Of a DNA stretch of 64,000 nucleotides, positions 10,096 through 20,219 are shown in pieces. The position numbers and the translations under genes are program-made. The stretch spans positions 175,733,740-175,797,739 of the forward strand of contig CM043944.1 of the NCBI GenBank assembly GCA_014529385.2, in the 5' to 3' direction. The notes under the pieces are model-generated. The model did not search any database and had not been told where the DNA came from. It saw only the letters and a program-made list of their open reading frames with translations. The DNA comes from Adiantum capillus-veneris. Lineage: Eukaryota; Streptophyta; Polypodiopsida; Polypodiales; Pteridaceae. The stretch's first letter is position 1. Every line of letters starts with the position of its first letter.

Positions 10096-11163
10096 ATGCC
10101 TCGCCAAAAGAAAGAAAGTCAGTGGACAGCAGCACCATATGAAGTGGAGGAGCTCGCCACAAATGAAAAGGCTCATATCTCGGATGAAATACTTGCTCAA
10201 ATCCCTGCCCACATATTTATCTCAAAGTTTAAGGACGCGGATGGTGACTTGGTACAAACAACTATCATGCCACGAGAGATATGGAACCTCCACGGAAGGC
10301 CGGAGGCAATAGAGGTTTTGCGAGCTGTACACTTGGAGCAATTTTTCAGATTACGGCCATGGGGAACAGATTACATGAGGGCCCATGAACTCATGAGCTC
10401 GATACAATATGATGGGCAAGCAATGCTCACGGATAAGGATGGATCGAAGGTAAAAGTAAAGATCACGAAGGAAATCATCAACGGAGCTTTGCATTTCCTC
10501 CCAGGGAAACACGATCTGTTGGCAAAGACAAAGTCACTGGATAATGAGAAAGCATTTGTCAAAGCAAAGGGAAACAAATACAAATATAGTGACATGATAT
10601 ACGGAGAGCTGGAATTGCCGATGAGATTGATCTCCCAGCATTTCGGAGTACAAAGGCCTCCTTGCTACACCGAGCCAATCCTGCACATTTCCATAGTCAT
10701 GGCTCTAGCGACGGTAGAAAATAGAACCATTCGCTGCGACTACGGTTCCTACATTCTGGACAATCTGATTGAAGCAACAGCTTCCAGCTCTCAAACGGCC
10801 CTGATCCAGAAAGCCAAGCTGGTTTCTCACTCCATAAGGACGACCCCCGGTGTGACATCATCGCGCTCAGCAAAGGCCACCAATAAAAGTTCGAGTGATG
10901 AAGAAAACACGGAGACAGATGATGAAGGAAAGTCTCAAGATTCTAAAGACAAAGGGCCCTCAGAGTTTGAGGAAAGCGAGGAGGAAGATTCAACAAAGCC
11001 GCTCGAGAGAAAAAGAGGGGAGAGAAGTGCAGTACCGCAGTCGGACCTACAAAAAGCATATGCGGAAGCTCAAAAAAGAGTCGAGGAAAGAAGAACCAAA
11101 TTACGGGCTGACAGACAGGCTCGAGCGGCTGCAACACAACAGGCACAAAAAAGAAGATTCTAA
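10096..11163 (+). CDS. Gy2 ORF, N-terminal part: unrecognised retroelement-type protein
   Basis: Open for 355 codons from ATG, the longest unbroken unrecognised frame in the window. Residues 1-235 look globular: a KVKITKEIINGALHFLPGK string resembles the beta-strand-helix-LP pattern seen in many plant transposon-associated proteins of unknown role. Residues 245-310 are Ser/Glu/Asp-rich and low complexity, and 320-355 are a basic coiled coil. The frame continues beyond the TAA as more coiled coil. I see no zinc knuckle, protease or RT motif. The polypurine tract and LTR start downstream suggest it belongs to a non-autonomous LTR element or to a 3' module of Gy1. Product not recognised. Confidence 0.6.
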   Translation: MPRQKKESQWTAAPYEVEELATNEKAHISDEILAQIPAHIFISKFKDADGDLVQTTIMPREIWNLHGRPEAIEVLRAVHLEQFFRLRPWGTDYMRAHELMSSIQYDGQAMLTDKDGSKVKVKITKEIINGALHFLPGKHDLLAKTKSLDNEKAFVKAKGNKYKYSDMIYGELELPMRLISQHFGVQRPPCYTEPILHISIVMALATVENRTIRCDYGSYILDNLIEATASSSQTALIQKAKLVSHSIRTTPGVTSSRSAKATNKSSSDEENTETDDEGKSQDSKDKGPSEFEESEEEDSTKPLERKRGERSAVPQSDLQKAYAEAQKRVEERRTKLRADRQARAAATQQAQKRRF

Positions 11164-12641
11164 AGGGAAAGGCAAGAAAGGATAGAAAATGCAACTCGCC
11201 TACGGGCTGAGAAGCAAAGGTTAGAAGCAAAACAGAAAGCTGTGGAAGTGGACATTTCTTCGCAGTCCACTGAACGAAGGAAAAATACACGGATGATGAG
11301 ATAAATCAGGTGGATCAGCTTAAGAAGATCCAAAGAGAGAGGAATCTGCAAGCGCAACGGGCGGCGTATCTCACCCGCCAAAGAATAATCAGGATTTTAA
11401 AGAAAAGAAAAGTGGAAGCATCTGCTTCGCAACAAGGGGAAGAGACTTCCAAGGAGAGACATGTACGAGAAGAATCAAGTCCACCTCCTCCCTTGCCCAA
11501 ATCACCTCCTCCCTCGCCTAGAAAATCGCCTCCTCCATCACCAAAATCTTCTCCTCCTCCCCCTTATCCATCGAAAAAAAAACAGCCAATTCCTCCCCCT
11601 TCAACCTCGCAAAAGGAATTTATACCACCTATAGAATCCATCGGATACCATAAAGCCTGCCAAGCAGTGGCTCGTTTTGATTACAAGCAAAATCTACGGG
11701 AATTAGAACGGCAATTCCAGTGTCAGCATGTGGTGCCGAATCAAAAGGAAAGGTAGGTATAGGAAGCTCAACAAAAGCAAGCATCTGGGCAAGAAGAGTT
11801 AGAAAGCCTGAGGACGCAACTAGAACGCACAACGGAGGAAAGAGACCTTGAGCGACAACAGGCTTAGTCTCTGATCAAAGACTTGGTGGATGTCAGGACA
11901 GACTTGACCGCCAAAGAGAAGGAGTGCCAAGAGCTGACGGCAAGAGTCCAGAAAGCAACGGAGCAGCTTGCCTACGAGAGTGCAAGATTCCAAATACTTA
12001 GCAGTTCCTACAGTACTGTCAAAGGCACTCTGACGACTTTAATGGCGAATCAAGAACCTGCTGAGGCATTGGTCTCCACATCTGACGATGCCATAGCAGT
12101 GAACACTATAGCAGCACTAAAAGCAGAGCTAGAGCAAGAAAATCTTCAAAGACAGCTGCTCGTATCAGGGATGGTGGCCCAGACGGAGGCAAATGAGCTA
12201 AAGTTAAAAGAAATGGAGCAGCAACTAGCTCAAGCAAACGCTAAACTACAGAATCAGAAGCAGATCGGTGACACATTGCTAAAGGAAAAAGAAGATCTGC
12301 CGGATCTAGATATAAGAGATGAACTCAATGAGAGCAGTTAGGACATGCTAGAGGGGCCAACCAAGGAGTACATGCTCTATGAGAAGAAGATACTGGAGTC
12401 AGCAGCCTTGGCATACTTACAACCAGAAGAGCAGGTGGAAGGACTTGGCCATGAATACCTCCCGTTTTCTCTGCTATGCCATGAAGCAATTTTGTGGAAA
12501 GAAAAGATGCGTCCAGCCTTGCCACGAAACAAAGAAGGGGGTTACGAAGGAATTGCACTCATAGTGGAAGAATCTCAGATCCTTCTCGATGACCACCCAA
12601 GTGGAGGCAGAAGTGGTTGGACAAAAGGCCACATGATCTAA
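11164..12641 (+). pseudogene. Gy2 ORF, coiled-coil and Pro-rich middle, broken
   Basis: After TAA at 11161-11163 the same frame continues to about 11290, then an indel moves it one frame on. Segments 11310-11756, 11883-12341 and 12345-12641 share that frame and are separated by stops near 11754, 11864 and 12340. Content: basic coiled coil; a Pro/Ser/Lys-rich stretch with repeated SPPPSP units (about 11470-11610); then a long heptad-like coiled coil (11770-12340) rich in Glu, Gln, Leu and Ala. It reads as one protein decayed by point mutations. Confidence 0.55.
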
Positions 12642-13219
12642 CAAATTACCACAACACTCCTCAACATATACAAATAGATCCTACATTTTGCCCAGTCCCT
12701 CGAAGACACACTTGGAAAAATTTCACCACATGGAAGGGGTCAAGGCCGCACAAACTAAATTACCCGGTTCTGACAGCGCGGCAACCCCCTACGGTGGCCT
12801 ACATGGTCAGCACACTGAATTCAACAGTCACATTGCTGCGGGATGTCCCCGATTTGGCGTGCCAAATGTTAGTGAAGATAGCCTGGATGATCGTCACCTG
12901 CATCCAGGTGTTTAAAGACACTGAAGGCCAGGATCATCCGTGGAATCTGTTCTTGGAAGGACACAGAGGCATCTGCTGGAATCTACAGGATTCACCGCCA
13001 CGACACATCTTGATGGCCATGTACTCCAAGCTAATGTACCTGCACTCACACTACTTGCAAACATTTGAAGAGGCCTTCGTCACAGGATTCTTCGAAATGG
13101 ATTCAAGGATTTTCCATCACATGGCGAAGGACCTCAAGGCAAGGTACGTAGCATACCAACACACCTTATCTGAAAATCAATTCAGACAGCATCAAGAAGC
13201 CCTCGAAGCCATCCTATGA
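12617..13219 (+). pseudogene. Gy2 ORF, C-terminal domain
   Basis: Open for 200 codons in a further frame after a shift at about 12630. It is aromatic- and His-rich, with strings CQMLVKIAWMIVTCIQVF and WNLFLEGHRGICWN. It is not a catalytic fold that I recognise. A similar order of hydrophobic helix, Asp/Pro loop and Trp occurs in the minus-strand frame ending at 20220, suggesting a shared domain. The stop at 13217-13219 lies about 90 bases before a polypurine tract. Confidence 0.5.
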
Positions 13220-13306
13220 ACAAGAAGTTTTTCAGCGACACTCGCTTCATTAGAGCCACATCAACGGCCAAAGCACTGATCATGCACGAGGGCGTGCAAG
13301 GATAAG

Positions 13307-13317
13307 TAAGGGGGGAG
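13307..13317 (+). promoter_or_regulatory. Polypurine tract of Gy2
   Basis: TAAGGGGGGAG immediately followed by TGTTTGGCAG, a typical LTR start. Confidence 0.8.
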
Positions 13318-14100
13318 TGTTTGGCAGACAAAGCAACAAGCGGCCGTTGTCAGAAGGACCATATTTTTCTGAGAAACCATTGTAAAATTCTTTTGTAAAG
13401 AAGTATCTCTAAGCCGGTAAATTGTCAAAGGATGTATGATTTTTCTTATGGGAGCAAGTGTATATTAGAGAGCCAGTTAGAGGTTTGGGAGCTTGGCCGG
13501 ACAAGCCATTTTGTAAAGACCTAATCTATAAAGGTCATTGTTTGTAAGTTGAAGGGATCTTTTTAATGTAGAACTGAGAAGACAGCGTACGTTTGAGAGC
13601 TCCTTCTTGTTCAAACTTGTAATCTTCGACATTGCGGCTACAATAATCCAAATTCAGATTTGATTATTGCATTGTGTTCCTCTCCTCTTGCTCTTTCGTT
13701 CAAGTGTAATCATTCAAGAGTCGGTGTAGGTTTTCAACTACGAGTTTGAGGCATTAAATCGCTGTTTTGAGTGTCTATATGCGTGTTTTATGTTGTTTTG
13801 ACCCTAGGAGGGGCTTTAGGGACCCTAAAACGACCCATTTGGATCACCTGTTCGCTGTTTTTGCTGACGTTGGGACGAACGATCGTGATCGTTGTACCTC
13901 TCCAGAATGCTGTGACAGTGATAGGACATGTTCTTGATAGTCCCCTATAGCTTCCCTTCAAGTTTCGTGCGATTTTGATATGATTTGCATGGTAAACGGG
14001 CGTGATGACTGAAGAATGGTGTAGGAGGACATAGGCAGATTACTTGGCGGTAATGCGATTGATTTACTTATAGATTTATAAGTTTCATCTCTTAAAGTTC
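13318..14100 (+). repeat. 3' LTR of Gy2 (right end approximate)
   Basis: Starts TGTTTGGCAG at the polypurine tract. A TATA-like CTATAAAGG lies at 13525-13533, about 210 bases in, as in an LTR promoter. A degenerate copy of the palindrome (ACGATCGTGATCGTTGTACC) lies at 13879-13898. No matching 5' LTR was found, so the right end is uncertain; Copia A sequence begins at about 14232. Confidence 0.6.
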
Positions 14101-14205
14101 AATTCATTAGGATTGACACCCTAGTGAGTTCCCATGCCTCATCCGAGTCACTTCCCCTATGTTGATAAATATGTTCATGCTTGAGAGCTATGCTATGGAC
14201 GTCCG

Positions 14206-14911
14206 TCACGGCGACCCACAAACAATCCACTTCACATCTTGCCAATGCTCTTTACCTGGGTTGTCCATGAACCTACTCACAACTCCCACTACATGTGCAA
14301 TGTCTGGCCTTGTCCAGACCATAGCATACATTAGAGAACCTACCACTGCAGCATATGGAACTTTAGACATATAGGCTATCTCCTCTTGTGTCTTTGGACA
14401 CATATCCTTCGTTAGTTTAAAGTGACCAGCCAAAGGTGTAGAAACTGGTTTGCATTTTGCATTGCAAACCTTTCTAGTACCTTCTTGATGTAATCTTCTT
14501 GAGATAGCTTTATTGTCTTCTTCGTCCCGTCCCTTGATATTTTCATACCAAGTATCCTCTTTGCAGCACCTAAATCTTTCATTGAAAAAGATTTGGACAG
14601 CTCCTCTTTTAGGTCTTTGATGTCCTGCATGTTAGCACTTGCAATCAACATGTCATCAACATACAACATTAGGATAATGAATTTCCCATCTCCCAAATTC
14701 TTCGTGTAGACGCAGTGATCCGAGTTGCATCTTGTGAATCTATGATCCAACTTCCATCGATCAAACTTCAAGTACCATTGCCTTGATGCTTGCTTTAAAC
14801 CATACAAGCTCTTCTTTAATGTGCAAACCATTTTCTCCTTACCTTTTACTTCATACCCCTTTGGTTGAAGCATGTAGATTTCCTCCTCTAAGTCACCGTG
14901 AGGGAATGCCG
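14206..14911 (-). pseudogene. pol (RT): Copia A reverse transcriptase, 3' part
   Basis: Segments 14412-14873 and 14206-14433 give LKKSLYGLKQASRQWY, the catalytic YVDD (within LMLYVDDMLIAS) and TRPDIAHVVGVVSRF. A one-base loss near 14450 changes frame relative to B. The reading ends in unrelated sequence after HWQDVKWI, which marks the truncation. Confidence 0.9.
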
Positions 14912-15103
14912 TATTTCATTGAAGTCAATACCTTTCTTTTGAGAAAAACCTTTTACCACAAGCCTAGACTTGTACCTTTTCTTACCACCTTCGTCTTCCT
15001 TCCCCTTGTACACCCATTTGTTCTGAAGTGCCCACTTACCTTTAGGCAACTCAACCATCTCCCATGTTTGGTTGCGATGTAGTGAGTCCATCTCCAGTTG
15101 CAT
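14912..15103 (-). pseudogene. pol (RT): Copia A reverse transcriptase, N-terminal part
   Basis: WALQNKWVYKGKEDEGGKKRYKS... matches the start of Copia RT in B. It is followed by FSQKKGIDFNEI and then the 91-bp deletion, which removes the NTAFPHGDLEEE region in B coordinates (44090-44180). Confidence 0.88.
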
Positions 15104-15250
15104 GCTCTTCGTCCATTCTTATTTGGATTCATGTTGCATAGCTTCTTCGTATGATTCCGGCTCTCCAAAATCTGAGATCAAGAGATGGTTGAAGGAAGGA
15201 ACAAACCTTTCTGGAGGTCTACTTGCTCTTGTAGATCTTCGGGGAATAGG

Positions 15251-16536
15251 TTAAGGCTCCTCATTTGATTGACGTTGTTGCACATTGTCACCGTTTGCAG
15301 TCCTTGAGTCTTCACCGTCCTCAAGCTCCATGTACTCATCACATGTTTCTTTTGTTTGATTTCTTTCCAAGTAATCTTTGTACATATTTTGTTCGTTAAA
15401 AATTACATCCGTACTCCTTAAGATTTTACCATCTTCAGGATTCCATAGGCGATACCCAAAGTCACCTTCTCCATAGCCAATGAAAAAACACTTTTTGGAC
15501 TTTGCATCTAGCTTTGATCTTAGGCTTCTTTCTATGTGCATGAAAGCCTCACACCCAAACACTTTGAGAAATGCATAATTCAGTACACAGACGTACTTAC
15601 AGCTTCCGCCCAAAGATCAAGCAGTAGACCTGCATGTAGACGCATGCTTCGTGCTCACTCCATGATTGTCCTGTTCATCCTTTCCGAAATCCCATTTTGT
15701 TGAGGTATCCTTGGGGTTGTCCTTTGCCTCCGAATGCCATTGCTAGCACAAAAGCTTTCAAAAGCTTGGCTGAAATATTCACCTCCATTGTCGAATCTGA
15801 GGCATTTAACCTTGGTACCTGTGTCATTCTCCACAAAGGCTTTCCATCTCTGAAATATGGAAAATACAACGGACTTATTCTTCATGACATAAACTCATGC
15901 TTTTCTAGTCGCATCGTCTATGAATGTTACATAGTACAATGAACCACCAAGTGATGGTGTACTTGCAGGACCCCAAACATCAGAATGAACCGACTCAAGT
16001 TTTTTAGTTTTTCTTTCATTTCCTAATTTTTGAAATTTTACCCTCTTTTTTTTACCATAAACACAATCTTCACAGAACTCTAAGTCCACTTCTTTCAAAC
16101 CTGGTAGAAGCTTCTTTGTTTGAAGGATTTGCATTCCTTTGGCACTCATATGCCCAAGTCGGTAGTGCCACACCGCACTATCAACTTCTGTAGTTGCTGC
16201 ACAAGCTGAAGGTTGCATGCTAACAGTTACACACAAGTAAAGTGTACCGACCTTTTCTCCCTTGGCAACCACCAAAGATCCCTTTGAGATCTTTCACCGT
16301 TTGTTTTCGAATGCAATATTGTGACCTTCATCGTCCAATTGTCCTGTAGAGATCAATTTTTTGCGAAGAGAAGGAACATGCATAACATCTTTAAGCTTCC
16401 ATTCATTTCCGTTAGCAGTTTTGACAAAACCTGTACCTTTGCCGACAATCTCACAAGATTCATCATCTCCCAAGTTATACATACCCAAAATTACCTTTGG
16501 TGTAGTCTTGGAAATATTGTTTGTGTGGTGTCGCAT
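15251..16536 (-). pseudogene. pol (IN): Copia A integrase and linker
   Basis: Pieces 16294-16536, 15895-16275, 15655-15885 and 15251-15613 are successive parts of one integrase separated by small indels and stops. The HHCC pre-integrase domain reads WHYRLGHMSAKGMQ...CEDCVYGKKK. Catalytic residues can be read: Asp in HSDVWGP, Asp in RFDNGGEY, Glu after PQQNGISE. A deletion of about 70 bp near 15586 removes the segment that in B encodes LVNQ/TALDGG-type wording. Confidence 0.9.
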
Positions 16537-17425
16537 GGAATGAAGCCCCGTAATCTACTATCCAGGAATTAGACACATTGTCTAATGAGAGAATTAGAGC
16601 ATCTTGCTCTACTTTAACTGCCACATTGGCCTCTGATGTTGGCTTGTTGTCTTGAGACTCTGTCTCCTTCTTCTTATTGGACCAGCAATCCTTCTTGACG
16701 TGGCCCTTCTTGCCGCAGTTCCAACATTCAAGAACTGACTTTGTGCATGACTTGCTTCGTCTTGAGCGATCACGACCCTTTTGGTTTTTGAACCTCTCCT
16801 TAGGCCTTCCTCTTGTTTCTACTGACAGTGCAGTACTTGATGATTCTCCTGTGCTTCTCCTTCGTATTTCCTCTCTTAGGAGAACACCCACAACATCATC
16901 AAACTTAAGAGTATTTGTGCCATAAATAGAATTACTTACAGCCATCACAAGGCTGTCCCAACTATCCGGTAGAGATGATAGTATAAGGAGAGCTCGTACT
17001 TCATCATCGAAATTGATTTTCACCAATCGAAGTTGACATATGTTTGTGTTAAAGTCATTTAGGTGTTCTGCAACTGAACCATTCTCTACCATCTTTAGAT
17101 TGAACAAGCGCTTCATAAGAAATACCTTATTGGATGCCGATGGTTTCTCGTAGAAGTCGTCAAGTGACTTCATCAAGTCCTCCGTGGTCTTCATATCCGA
17201 AACATTGAAGGCCACCATTGACGCCAAGCTTAACCGGATTGTTCCCAGTGCCTTTCGATCAAGGACAATCCATGCTTCATCTGCCATTGTTGTGGGCTTC
17301 TTCACAAGACCGCCTAGTGACAAATAGAGGTCCTTCTGGTAGAGATAGTCTTCAATCTGCATCTTCCAATGTTGGTAGTTTTCGCCGTTGAAATTCTTAA
17401 TCTTGAGCTTTCCTTCCTCCGCCAT
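16475..17425 (-). pseudogene. gag-pro: Copia A gag and protease
   Basis: Open for about 316 codons from the likely start MAEEGKLKI (ATG at 17425). The gag core (residues 1-200) is UBN2/copia-type, with the zinc knuckle CWNCGKKGHVKKDC near residue 235. The protease site reads IVDYGASFHA: the Ser of DSGA is Tyr here (codon at 16550-16552), whereas B has DSGA. The frame ends just after, at about 16475, by a one-base change near GNFGYV. Confidence 0.92.
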
Positions 17426-17484
17426 AACTCCCACTCAATTCAAGGAATCCTTTCCTTGGGATAATTTAGCTACGAGCAAACCTT

Positions 17485-17496
17485 GCTCTGATACCA
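17485..17496 (-). promoter_or_regulatory. Primer binding site of Copia A (tRNA-iMet type)
   Basis: On the minus strand TGGTATCAGAGC, two bases inside the 5' LTR. This is the plant initiator tRNA-Met complement. Confidence 0.93.
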
Positions 17497-17498
17497 AT

Positions 17499-18309
17499 TG
17501 TTAGGAAAAAGACGTAGCTAAATAGATATTTGAGTAGATTACTTAATGGAGAGAGATAGATTTCACACACAAAAGATTATAAAGTAGAGAGAGAGAGAGT
17601 ACACATGATATACGTGGTTCACCCAATGTGGGCTACGTCCACGGGAAAGCAGCCACCCAATGGCTTTCGCACTTCAAAACAAGAATTAGTTTACAAAGGG
17701 ATTATACCCTTAATGGAGCTCCCGCCTTGCTTCACTCTCACCACCTCACACTCACCTTGTTGCATCAACTTCACACTATGAAATGTGTGTAGAAATGGCC
17801 TCCTTTTATAGGCCAAAAGGGTTACCCTCTCTCATGAGAGGCAGCCATGTGTAGCCGCCCTTGTGTAGATAAGTCCAAATCGGACCCTTCAATCCGCCCA
17901 TGTGTGGCCGCCGTTGAGAAGACAAGTCCGCTTTTGAATTCGGCCACCGGCCATCGGCCATTGACTTCCGACCACCAGCCACTGGCCATTGACTTCCGAC
18001 CACCGGCCACTGGCCATTGACTACCGGCCTCCAGCCAACCGAGCGGTCGTTTTCCGACCACTTTCCGGCCGTCGTCCGGCCATAATATTCCGGCAAAAAG
18101 GAATATCCGGCGAGGAAAAAAAAAGTGTCGAGGGCTTCCGCCCCCGAGGCCCCTAAAGTTGCCTCTGAATCTTGGCCGCCGTGAAAATTTAGGTTTCTGG
18201 CGAGTGATTTTCCTTCACGCACGATGGCTTCTCCTCATAGTGGGGGCCTTACAAATATGCGCTTTTACCACAGAAAATTACAAGGGTAAATCAAGCTCCA
18301 TACTTAACA
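17499..18309 (-). repeat. 5' LTR of Copia A
   Basis: 811 bp, TGTTAAG...CCTAACA on the minus strand. Contains a TATA box (CCTATAAAAGG, about 17808-17818), a GA run (17583-17600) and a minisatellite of CCGGCCA...GGCCATTGACTT units (about 17940-18035). The flank after the LTR begins ATTTC; the partner target-site copy is lost with the 3' end. Confidence 0.93.
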
Positions 18310-19280
18310 ATTTCATTCATTCACAATTTCTCTCAACATTTATTTACAACCTTCTCTTCTTCTCTTATCACTTCTTTATATTCACCATGTCGAGGGGGAA
18401 TTCTGGAAAACGCATTGAGCGTGGATGAGCTAATGGATGGGACATGGTTCTCATCGTAGTCCACCTGTCCCCCGCGTCAACCCTATCAATAATGTGCATA
18501 CTAATTATATTTTGGATACCATGTATGTAATGATTAACTTATGTGAAGCACAAAGTGCACACAACAACATAGAAGCCTTTTGTGAAACCAATGAACCCAC
18601 AAGCTCCCTCTTCAATGTCATGTATGAGCTAGATGATGTTGCGGGTCCAATTGAAGAAGATGCCAAGCAATGTGCCGCTATTGCTCACAATGTACCTATG
18701 AGTTAGGTAGATCTTGGATATCATAGTGCAAGTGAGTGTGCGACCTTCAAGGCCTAGGTACAAGTGTGGAGGGCATACTTTCTTTCACAGGGATAGGCTA
18801 GTGGATCTATCAATAAAAACAACAAGGATGATGACAACAACAATGACATTAGCAATGAAAATGAGAACTAGATTTTGCCACTATAAGTTAGTGTTAGAGA
18901 AGTAAGCCCGTAAAGCCTATAGCCATATGAAATTATTGTACTATTTTGTTTCATTCAATTGTTATCCTTCTACCATTGTTGTTTCAATAAAGATGTTTAC
19001 TTTAAAGCCTTTCAATATCACTATATGGGTATATATTTCCCATCTCAATGTCGAGCTAATGTTGTTTATGCATTCTAACATACATTGAAAGTTGTTAAAG
19101 TTTTTTTTTTAACAGAAGAAGTGACATTTACTATAAATTCTTTTATGTGTTGCAAAGTGAATAGTATACCACACTATAAAACTTACAAAGCGTTTACCGC
19201 ATCCCTTTACCGCATTTTGAAGAGAGAGAGAAAAATGGGGTGGCCAAAGGAGACAGAGGGGTATGGGAAGGATTTATTTT
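18310..19280 (+). other. Spacer with a short unassigned frame
   Basis: AT-rich. A small frame starts ATG at 18387 (stops after 13 codons), and a second at 18437-18706 is 89 codons long with no recognised domain. Nothing firm is supported; AATAAAG at about 18986 could be a polyadenylation signal. Confidence 0.35.
18437..18706 (+). CDS. Hypothetical short ORF
   Basis: 89 codons, acidic and Asn-rich (ending AAIAHNVPMS). No signal peptide, membrane segment or known motif is visible, and it is not obviously part of an element. It may be chance openness. Confidence 0.2.
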   Translation: MGHGSHRSPPVPRVNPINNVHTNYILDTMYVMINLCEAQSAHNNIEAFCETNEPTSSLFNVMYELDDVAGPIEEDAKQCAAIAHNVPMS

Positions 19281-19282
19281 AT

Positions 19283-19385
19283 AAATTAAATATTACCAAA
19301 TATATTACCACGTATATTACTGTGATTATTACCACGCATATTACTGTGTATATTACCGTGCATATTATCACGTATATTATCTCAA
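19283..19385 (+). repeat. Degenerate ATATTACC/GTG repeat
   Basis: About nine imperfect units of roughly 10 bases (ATATTACCACG, TATTACTGTG and variants). Confidence 0.8.
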
Positions 19386-19538
19386 AAAATTTCAAAAAGA
19401 AGAGAGCGTGGTATGTGTTTTTTACAGCAAACCTTGCTCTTCTACTCCTACTGCAATCGCAACCTACACCCGTATTCTCTCCTTCTCTCCCTCCCAAAGC
19501 TCACATCCCTCTCTCTCCTTCTCTCCCACTCAAAGCTC

Positions 19539-19540
<2 letters not shown>

Positions 19541-19603
<63 letters not shown>
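19541..19603 (+). repeat. Compound (CT)n(CA)n microsatellite
   Basis: About 14 CT units join about 17 CA units. A separate (AC) run lies at 19767-19789. Confidence 0.95.
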
Positions 19604-19610
<7 letters not shown>

Positions 19611-19989
19611 ATCAATCTTTTGTGGAGCGCTTCATCACTTGATTATTGTTGGAGAGGAGAGGGCAGACCGCAAGAGGTCTCTACACAAGAGGACCGTAAG
19701 AAGACTCGAATGCTAGAGGAACACAAGAGGTAAGCTTCTACAAAATCCCCCCTCCCCGTTGTCTTAAACACACACACACACACACACATTAAAAAAGTTA
19801 GATTCAAAATTTTTGTACCTCTTTCATGTTTGGTGTAGGTGCTTCTTGCTTGCTCGATTGACCTCACTTTGCTTGTTTGATGATTGTTGTAGGCATGTGA
19901 TTAGTTAGTAGATACTTGCTTGCTTGCTTAGTGTGTGTAATGTCTATTGCCCGCATAGGAGCAATAAGCATTACGGGAATGAATACCCC
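19604..19989. other. Unassigned spacer
   Basis: No supported gene. Contains an AC run and several GCTTGCTTGCTTG repeats (about 19913-19929). Confidence 0.5.
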
Positions 19990-20077
19990 CACACTGCCTT
20001 ACATTATACAAACATTAAAACCACTGAAGGCAGAATAGAAGACAAGTCATAGAAACAGAACACCGTCTTCTTTATTG
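19990..20077 (-). promoter_or_regulatory. Possible polypurine tract and polyadenylation signal for the minus-strand frame
   Basis: On the minus strand AATAAAG (about 20070-20076) is followed by GTGTGGGGGTATTC (about 19987-20000), which could be a weak polypurine tract. No LTR partner was found. Confidence 0.3.
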
Positions 20078-20219
20078 ATATGCAACCAAACACAGAGTAC
20101 AAGAGGGAATATATATTGATAACATGAACATTAGAGATATCTTCAAAAACTAGTATGCCCCCCCATATACAACCAATGCTCTAGCATAGATCCGGAACGG
20201 TGCAAAACCCCATCCTATC

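Larger units (their letters stand above)
14232..18309 (-). mobile_element. Copia A: Ty1/copia element, 3' part and 3' LTR missing
   Basis: Nearly the same family as Copia B (42010-47672), read on the minus strand: 5' LTR 17499-18309, primer binding site, gag, protease, integrase and RT. Homology to B stops at about 14232, within RT-RNase H (the KWIL position), so RNase H and the 3' LTR are lost. Two further internal deletions of about 70 bp (near 15586) and 91 bp (near 14912) are seen against B. Wording such as LRSDNGGEY with PQQNG suggests the Tork/TNT1-like branch of plant Copia. Confidence 0.93.

Noticed and set aside
7796-13317. Gy1 and Gy2 as a single giant element
   Set aside because: Not excluded, but the polypurine tract and LTR-like start at 7796-7815 make two elements the simpler reading; kept only as a finding to test.
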